Positions 6,402 through 10,312 of a DNA stretch of 10,312 bases are shown piece after piece. A program made the position numbers and the translations under genes. The stretch lies in the NCBI GenBank assembly GCA_035258565.1, contig DATFXF010000255.1, positions 1-10,312 of the forward strand, given 5' to 3'. Positions within the stretch are counted from its first letter, which is position 1; each line of letters starts with the position of its first letter. Source of the DNA: DATFXF01 sp035258565. GTDB taxonomy: Bacteria > Acidobacteriota > Terriglobia > Acidiferrales > UBA7541. The notes beneath the pieces were generated by a model, which saw nothing but the letters and a program-made list of their open reading frames with translations, was not told the DNA's origin and made no database searches.

Positions 6402-8030
6402 ATGAGCACCATTGAACACGGTGTGAACCCAACCATGCTGGAGGAACAGCAGGAACGCGAGCAAGCGCGGAAGCTGGCCGCGCGCTATCGCTGCGCGTTC
6501 GTGGACCTGCGCGAGCAGCGCATCGATCCGGAGCTCTTTCGCAGCATCCCCGCCGATCTGATGTTCCGCTTCAACTTCGTGCCGCTGGAGGTGCAGAACA
6601 GCTCCCTGGTAATCGCCGTGGCGGACCCCAGCCAGGTGCTCCTGAGTGATGAGCTTCCGCTGCTGCTCGGCAGAAAGCTGGTGGTCAAGGTGGCCACCGC
6701 AGCGCAAATCAGCGATCTGCTCAAACGCACCGAGCAATCGCAGCGCGTGCTCGAGCAGGCCACCGAAGCGTTCACCCTCCAGGTGGTCCAGGAAGAAGAG
6801 GAGAGCGAAGAGACGATTTCAGCCGATCGTCTGACGCGCGATACCGCGGTCAGCCCGGTCGTCCGCCTGGTGGATACGGTGATCTTCACCGCGCTCGAGC
6901 GCCGCGCGAGCGACATCCACATCGAGGCCCGCGACATTGAGGTGGTGGTGAAGTACCGCATCGACGGGGTGCTGCAGTACGCCATGCCGCCGATTGCCAA
7001 GGACTGGCACTCCACGATCCTTTCACGCATCAAGGTGATGAGCGAGCTCGATATCGCCGAGCGGCGCGTGCCGCAGGACGGCCGCTTCCGCGTGCGCTAC
7101 AAGGGTCGCTTCGTGGACTTTCGCGTGTCCATCATGCCCTCCATCCACGGCGAGGATGCGGTTCTTCGCGTCCTGGACAAGGAGACGCTCTCCGAGAAGT
7201 TCCACAACCTCAGCCTGGACGTTATCGGATTTTCCGACGATGACACGCGCAAGTTCCGCCGCTACATTCGCGAGCCCTACGGGATGGTGCTGGTGACGGG
7301 GCCGACCGGCTCGGGCAAGACCACGACCCTGTACGCTGCCATCAACGAGATCAAGACCGACGAGGACAAGATCATCACCATCGAGGACCCGGTCGAATAC
7401 CAGATTCGGGGCATCACCCAGATCCCGGTAAACGAGAAGAAGGGCCTGACCTTCGCGCGCGGCCTGCGTTCGATCCTGCGTCACGATCCCGACAAGATTA
7501 TGGTGGGTGAGATCCGCGACCAGGAGACCGCGCAGATCGCCATCCAGTCCGCGCTCACCGGCCATTTGGTGTTCACCACCGTCCATGCCAATAACGTCAC
7601 CGACGTAATCGGACGGTTCATCAACATGGGTGTTGAGCCTTATAATTTTGTCTCCGCGCTGAATTGCATCCTGGCGCAGCGGCTGGTGCGTGTGGTTTGT
7701 GAGCATTGCAAGAAGCTCGTACGTTATCCCGCCGAGTCGCTGAAGGAGGCGGGCTTTGCTCCGGAGGAGTGGGGCAGCGTGGCTTTCGCCGAGGGTGCGG
7801 GATGCCTCGAGTGCTCCGGAACTGGCTATCACGGGCGGACCGCCATCTCCGAGCTGCTGGACCTCTCCGACCGCATTCGCGAGATGATTGTCAGCCGGCG
7901 GCCCACGTCGGAAATCAAGCGCGCGGCTCGTGAAGAAGGAATGACCTTCCTGCGCGACTCGGGACTGGCCAAAGTGCGGGGGAGCGTCACGACACTCCGC
8001 GAAATCAACAAGGTGACATTCATTGAGTAG
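6402..8030 (+). CDS. pilB: Type IV pilus extension ATPase PilB (GspE family)
   Basis: This 542-residue cytoplasmic hexameric ATPase powers pilus extension. The GspE N-domain lies at about 22-112 ('RCAFVDLREQRIDPELFRSIP', ending 'IAVADP'). A Glu-rich linker (128-138) follows, then the N2 domain with 'RASDIHIE' (168-175) and 'RRVPQDGRFR'. The ATPase core has Walker A GPTGSGKT at 300-307 (K306), an Asp box from about 322 ('DKIITIEDPVEY'), Walker B 'KIMVGE' ending at E370, and the His box 'GHLVFTTVHAN' at 387-397. Four cysteines, C433, C436, C468 and C471, form the zinc-binding tetracysteine motif. This motif is typical of PilB and GspE and absent from PilT, so this is not a retraction ATPase. 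The frame is open upstream to 6288 inside pilC; I chose ATG 6402 because it follows the pilC stop by 5 nt and gives the usual N-domain. ATG 6435 is possible. A G-run at 6388-6393 may serve as a weak ribosome binding site. Confidence 0.96.
   Translation: MSTIEHGVNPTMLEEQQEREQARKLAARYRCAFVDLREQRIDPELFRSIPADLMFRFNFVPLEVQNSSLVIAVADPSQVLLSDELPLLLGRKLVVKVATAAQISDLLKRTEQSQRVLEQATEAFTLQVVQEEEESEETISADRLTRDTAVSPVVRLVDTVIFTALERRASDIHIEARDIEVVVKYRIDGVLQYAMPPIAKDWHSTILSRIKVMSELDIAERRVPQDGRFRVRYKGRFVDFRVSIMPSIHGEDAVLRVLDKETLSEKFHNLSLDVIGFSDDDTRKFRRYIREPYGMVLVTGPTGSGKTTTLYAAINEIKTDEDKIITIEDPVEYQIRGITQIPVNEKKGLTFARGLRSILRHDPDKIMVGEIRDQETAQIAIQSALTGHLVFTTVHANNVTDVIGRFINMGVEPYNFVSALNCILAQRLVRVVCEHCKKLVRYPAESLKEAGFAPEEWGSVAFAEGAGCLECSGTGYHGRTAISELLDLSDRIREMIVSRRPTSEIKRAAREEGMTFLRDSGLAKVRGSVTTLREINKVTFIE
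8011..8016 (+). promoter_or_regulatory. Ribosome binding site deciding the TTG start of pilM
   Basis: AGGTGA at 8011-8016, inside the last codons of pilB, lies 6 nt before the TTG at 8023. It supports that rare start codon. The first in-frame ATG comes only at 8173, after the first strand of the actin-like fold, so initiation at TTG (or a close downstream TTG or GTG near 8068) is more plausible. Confidence 0.6.
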
Positions 8031-9006
8031 CAAGAGTGGTGTTCGCCAGGGGATCTATCGCAGCGGGTTGGTGCGCCGCATCGCCCGGTGGCTGGATGTG
8101 TTGCCGCACCCGCAGCTGGCTTGCGAGATCTCCGCCGACCACGTGGGGGCGGCGCGGTGGACGCGGAGCGGAATGAGCTTGGATGGCATTGCCGTGGAGC
8201 CCTTGCCGGCTGGCGCCATCGTTCCCTCCGCGATCGAAACCAACCTGAGGAATGCTGCCGAAGCGCGCGCGGCCGTAGCGCGGGTCTTCGAGCGGATTCA
8301 TGCGAAGGGCCAAGAGCTGGCGTTGCTCGTGCCCGACCCGGTTATTCGCGTGTTCGTGCTGCACTTCGACGAGTTCCCGCGCGCACCGCAAGAGGCCATT
8401 CCGATGCTGCGGTGGAAGTTGAAAAAAAGCGTGCCGTTCGAGGCGGAAGAGACGCTGGTCTCCTACATGCGACAGGCGCCGCGGGACGACGGGGTGGACA
8501 TCGTCACAGGGCTGGCGCGACTGCGCATCGTGCGCGAGTACGAAATGCTCGTGGAGGCCTTGGGCATGACGCCCGGCGTCGTGCTCAACTCCACGCTCGC
8601 GGCGCTGCCTCTGCTCGAGGATCGCCGCCCGGCTATGTTGGCGCGCGTCTCGAGCTCGACGCTCACGATCGCGATTGTCCGCGAGGGGATCCTCTGCGGC
8701 TATCGCTGCACCGACTTGCCCGTGGAACTCGCTCGTCTGACACCGCAGGCGCTGCTGGACGAAATCTACCCCTTGGCAGCTTATTATCAGGACTCTTGGC
8801 GCGACGGTATCCAGTCCGTGCGGTTGGCCGGCCTGGGCAACCGGTTCGACGAGTTCCGCGGCCCGATCGAGGGCGAGTTGCGCTGCCCGGTGGGTACGCT
8901 GCTGGGCGCGGCCACGTTCGAGGGCCGCATCGGCGACGACTTCCGGCCGCTTGCCGACCGGCAACTCGATGCGCTGGTTGGATGGATGCTGAATCAGGGC
9001 GCGTGA
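8023..9006 (+). CDS. pilM: PilM-like type IV pilus assembly protein (actin-like fold, degenerate nucleotide motifs)
   Basis: The product has 327 residues. PilM is a cytoplasmic FtsA/actin-like protein that binds the N-terminal tail of PilN. Identification rests on position between pilB and pilN and on family-like blocks: 'ALLVPDPVIRVFVLHFDEFP' (100-119), 'WKLKKSVPFEAEE' (131-143), the 'MLVEALGMTPGVVLNSTLAAL' region (175-195) and 'LLDEIYPLAAYYQ' (244-256). The nucleotide-binding motifs are poor. The phosphate-1 motif, normally like 'LDIGSSS', reads 'CEISADH' (34-40). The phosphate-2 motif, normally 'vDIG', reads 'ARVSSS' (207-212). The adenosine loop, normally 'GGGA', reads 'AGLGN' (269-273). 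I infer weak or no ATP binding. It is slightly shorter than the usual 350 or so residues. The TTG start overlaps the end of pilB by 8 nt (TTGAGTAG), implying translational coupling. A GspL-like role is the alternative but less likely, since no membrane segment is present. Confidence 0.82.
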   Translation: MSSKSGVRQGIYRSGLVRRIARWLDVLPHPQLACEISADHVGAARWTRSGMSLDGIAVEPLPAGAIVPSAIETNLRNAAEARAAVARVFERIHAKGQELALLVPDPVIRVFVLHFDEFPRAPQEAIPMLRWKLKKSVPFEAEETLVSYMRQAPRDDGVDIVTGLARLRIVREYEMLVEALGMTPGVVLNSTLAALPLLEDRRPAMLARVSSSTLTIAIVREGILCGYRCTDLPVELARLTPQALLDEIYPLAAYYQDSWRDGIQSVRLAGLGNRFDEFRGPIEGELRCPVGTLLGAATFEGRIGDDFRPLADRQLDALVGWMLNQGA

Positions 9007-9572
9007 TGAAGATCCGACTCAATCTGGCCACCTCGCCACTCGAAAGCCGGCGGCGGTTCGCCCTCACTGCCGCGCTCGCGGGCAGCGTCGTCGCGCTGGC
9101 CCTGCTAGTGCTATCTTGGAATACCTATCGAGCCTGGCACGCGGACCGCGATCATCGCCGGAAGATGGCCCGGCTCCAGGGGGAGATGAACGATCTCCGG
9201 GAGCGGCGCGGAGAGCTCGAACACTTCTTCAGCCAGCCCGATAATGCCAAACTCCGCGACCGCGCTGCCTTCCTGAACGGGCTCATCGAGCAGCGCAGCT
9301 TCCCCTGGACGAAGATCTTTATGGATCTCGAAGCGAACCTGCCGGAAGGAGTGCGGGTCGTCAGCATCGCTCCGAGGATGAGCAACGGGCGAGTGGAAGT
9401 GAAACTGGTCGTGGGTGCCTCGAGCGATGAGAGCAAGCTGAAGTTCTTGCGTAGTCTGGAAGCCTCGAAGGAATTTTCCCGGATACAGGTGGTCGCAGAG
9501 ACGCTGCCGGGGCGGCCCGGTGAGACCGACAAGGTCATGCTCGAACTGATCGCCTGGTATGCCACAACGTAG
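9006..9572 (+). CDS. pilN: Type IV pilus alignment protein PilN
   Basis: The product is 188 residues and a bitopic inner-membrane protein of the PilMNOP alignment complex. It begins MKIRLNLATSP, matching the short 'I-N-L' cytoplasmic tail through which PilN binds PilM. One membrane helix lies at about 18-38, a charged coiled coil at about 45-75 ('KMARLQGEMNDLRERRGELEH'), and a ferredoxin-like periplasmic domain at about 95-188. 'FPWTKIFMDLEANLPEGVRVVSI' (99-121) is a recognisable PilN family block. The ATG shares its first base with the TGA stop of pilM (TGATG), and AGGG at 8996-8999 is 6 nt upstream. The same frame is open back to 8088 through pilM, but that extension is Arg-rich out-of-frame translation and not real. 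It is expected to heterodimerise with PilO, encoded immediately downstream. Confidence 0.92.
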   Translation: MKIRLNLATSPLESRRRFALTAALAGSVVALALLVLSWNTYRAWHADRDHRRKMARLQGEMNDLRERRGELEHFFSQPDNAKLRDRAAFLNGLIEQRSFPWTKIFMDLEANLPEGVRVVSIAPRMSNGRVEVKLVVGASSDESKLKFLRSLEASKEFSRIQVVAETLPGRPGETDKVMLELIAWYATT

Positions 9573-10115
9573 ATGAACGAAACCCTCGAAAGCCGAAAGA
9601 ATTTGGTTCGCTGGATCATCAGCGTCGTGCTGGCGCTCGACCTGATTCTGCTGGTGGTCAACCTGCGGCACACCTCGTCGGGCCTGGAGCAGAAGCTCGA
9701 AGAGGCGGTCCTCGAGAAACAACACGATCTGCTGGCTGCCGATGTGCGCCGCGCAATGGAGATCCGCATGCGCTTGCCTGCCGTCCAAGGTGAGTGCGAC
9801 GACTTTTTCAGGACGGAACTGCGTCCGGCCGCGACGGGTTACTCCGCCGTGGTGTCGGACCTGGGCGCGTTGGCCAAACAGGCAGGCCTGCGAACCGACA
9901 CGGTGACCTTCCGCCAACACGACCTCAGCAGCCGCAATGTAGTAGAAGTCGAGGTCGTGGCCTCGATTCAGGGCGACTACCCGAGTCTGGTCAGCTTCAT
10001 CAACGGGCTAGAGCGCTCGAAGAACTTCTATCTGCTCGACGGCCTGCAATTGGCTTCCAGCACCGGGAGTAACCTGAAACTGAATTTGCAGCTGAGGACT
10101 TATTTCCGTTCCTAG
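9573..10115 (+). CDS. pilO: Type IV pilus alignment protein PilO
   Basis: The product is 180 residues, with the same plan as PilN: a short cytoplasmic tail, one membrane helix at about 12-31, a coiled coil at about 36-70 ('GLEQKLEEAVLEKQHDLLAADVRR') and a ferredoxin-like periplasmic domain at about 85-180. The conserved block 'VVEVEVVASIQGDYPSLVSFINGLERSKNFYLLDGLQL' (123-160, quoted in part) matches PilO family proteins, where this segment forms the core of the dimer fold. The ATG directly abuts the pilN stop (TAGATG), with no separate ribosome binding site, so translation probably depends on termination-reinitiation from pilN. The protein links the PilM-PilN module to PilP and, through it, to the secretin PilQ. 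Confidence 0.9.
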   Translation: MNETLESRKNLVRWIISVVLALDLILLVVNLRHTSSGLEQKLEEAVLEKQHDLLAADVRRAMEIRMRLPAVQGECDDFFRTELRPAATGYSAVVSDLGALAKQAGLRTDTVTFRQHDLSSRNVVEVEVVASIQGDYPSLVSFINGLERSKNFYLLDGLQLASSTGSNLKLNLQLRTYFRS

Positions 10116-10117
10116 CC

Positions 10118-10312
10118 ATGTCACGCCGCGCCCAAGTCATCCTGTTTGTGGTTCTGCTGGTGATTCTCGTCGTGGCGGTGTACTCGAGCTGGAATCGGCA
10201 GCCCTCGCTTGCGGGCAACTCGGCGGTCACCGTCAGCTACCAGCCGCTTCCCGTCGAAAACCCTTCGCTGCGGCTTGACCTGCTCGAACGCATCCGCAAA
10301 TTGGAGTACACC
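10118..10312 (+). CDS. Membrane-anchored protein in the pilP position, 5' end only
   Basis: An ATG at 10118, 2 nt after the pilO stop, opens a frame of 65 codons without a stop to the right edge. The visible protein starts MSRRAQ, followed by one strongly hydrophobic segment at about 7-22, then a polar linker and the segment 'NPSLRLDLLERIRKLEY' near the edge. This is the layout of a bitopic inner-membrane protein with its bulk in the periplasm. PilP is expected at this place in a pilMNOPQ operon, but classical PilP is a lipoprotein and no lipobox cysteine is seen here. It may be a PilP/GspC-like homology-region protein with an uncleaved helix instead. No separate ribosome binding site is visible, so coupling to pilO is likely. 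The family cannot be settled from this fragment. Confidence 0.7.
   Translation, partial: MSRRAQVILFVVLLVILVVAVYSSWNRQPSLAGNSAVTVSYQPLPVENPSLRLDLLERIRKLEYT

Noticed and set aside
7023..8033. Minus-strand open frame of 336 codons opposite pilB
   Set aside because: It is antisense to the highly conserved ATPase core of pilB and shows no domain of its own; long antisense frames are expected in GC-rich genes.
8020..8964. Minus-strand open frame of 314 codons opposite pilM
   Set aside because: It has an unusual His/Gln/Arg-rich composition and no motif, and mirrors the codon structure of pilM.
8088..9005. Long upstream extension of the pilN frame through pilM
   Set aside because: The extension is Arg/Gly/Ala-rich, typical of an alternative frame in GC-rich DNA, whereas the overlapping frame encodes PilM-like blocks. 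PilN starts at 9006.

Overview
The window reads as chromosomal DNA of a soil-type member of the Acidobacteriota, probably from a metagenome assembly. I infer this from three things. The 990-residue receptor is of the Oar-like kind (carboxypeptidase-regulatory-like domain, plug, barrel) that is greatly expanded in that phylum. The pilins have the C-terminal 'FFTDQ…PPIS' pattern I associate with acidobacterial pilins. The moderately high GC and the pil gene complement also fit. No database search was possible, so the phylum call is an inference.

Layout, left to right. Positions 1-278 hold the 3' end of a type IV pilin gene, closed by a strong intrinsic terminator (298-328). A complete paralogous pilin follows (376-897). 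Next, still on the plus strand, is a LolA-family periplasmic lipoprotein carrier (962-1762). A large TonB-dependent-receptor-like outer-membrane protein lies convergent to it on the minus strand (1919-4891). Its 290-bp upstream region carries a near-consensus minus-strand promoter, a leader with competing inverted repeats, and the promoter of the next operon. From 5182 to the right edge is a tightly packed plus-strand type IV pilus assembly operon: pilC, pilB, pilM, pilN, pilO and the start of a membrane-anchored protein in the pilP position. Junctions in this operon are 5 nt, an 8-nt overlap, a 1-nt overlap, 0 nt and 2 nt, so translational coupling is likely.

The parts fit one machine. The pilins are the filament subunits. 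PilC is the inner-membrane platform and PilB the extension ATPase. PilM-PilN-PilO (with the next gene) form the alignment complex linking the motor to an outer-membrane secretin that probably lies beyond the right edge. No retraction ATPase gene (pilT) lies in the window.

I see no wholly new system. The points most worth checking are: a PilM whose three nucleotide-binding motifs all look degraded; a DxDxDGxxD calcium-type loop present in one pilin and absent from its tandem paralog; identical -10-like hexamers exactly 7 nt before the start codons of lolA and pilC, suggesting leaderless mRNAs; a perfect palindrome followed by five T inside the pilin leader-peptide codons; and mutually exclusive hairpins in the receptor's 5' leader. 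There are no tRNA or rRNA genes, CRISPR arrays or insertion sequences that I can recognise, and no gene-free stretch longer than 300 bases.
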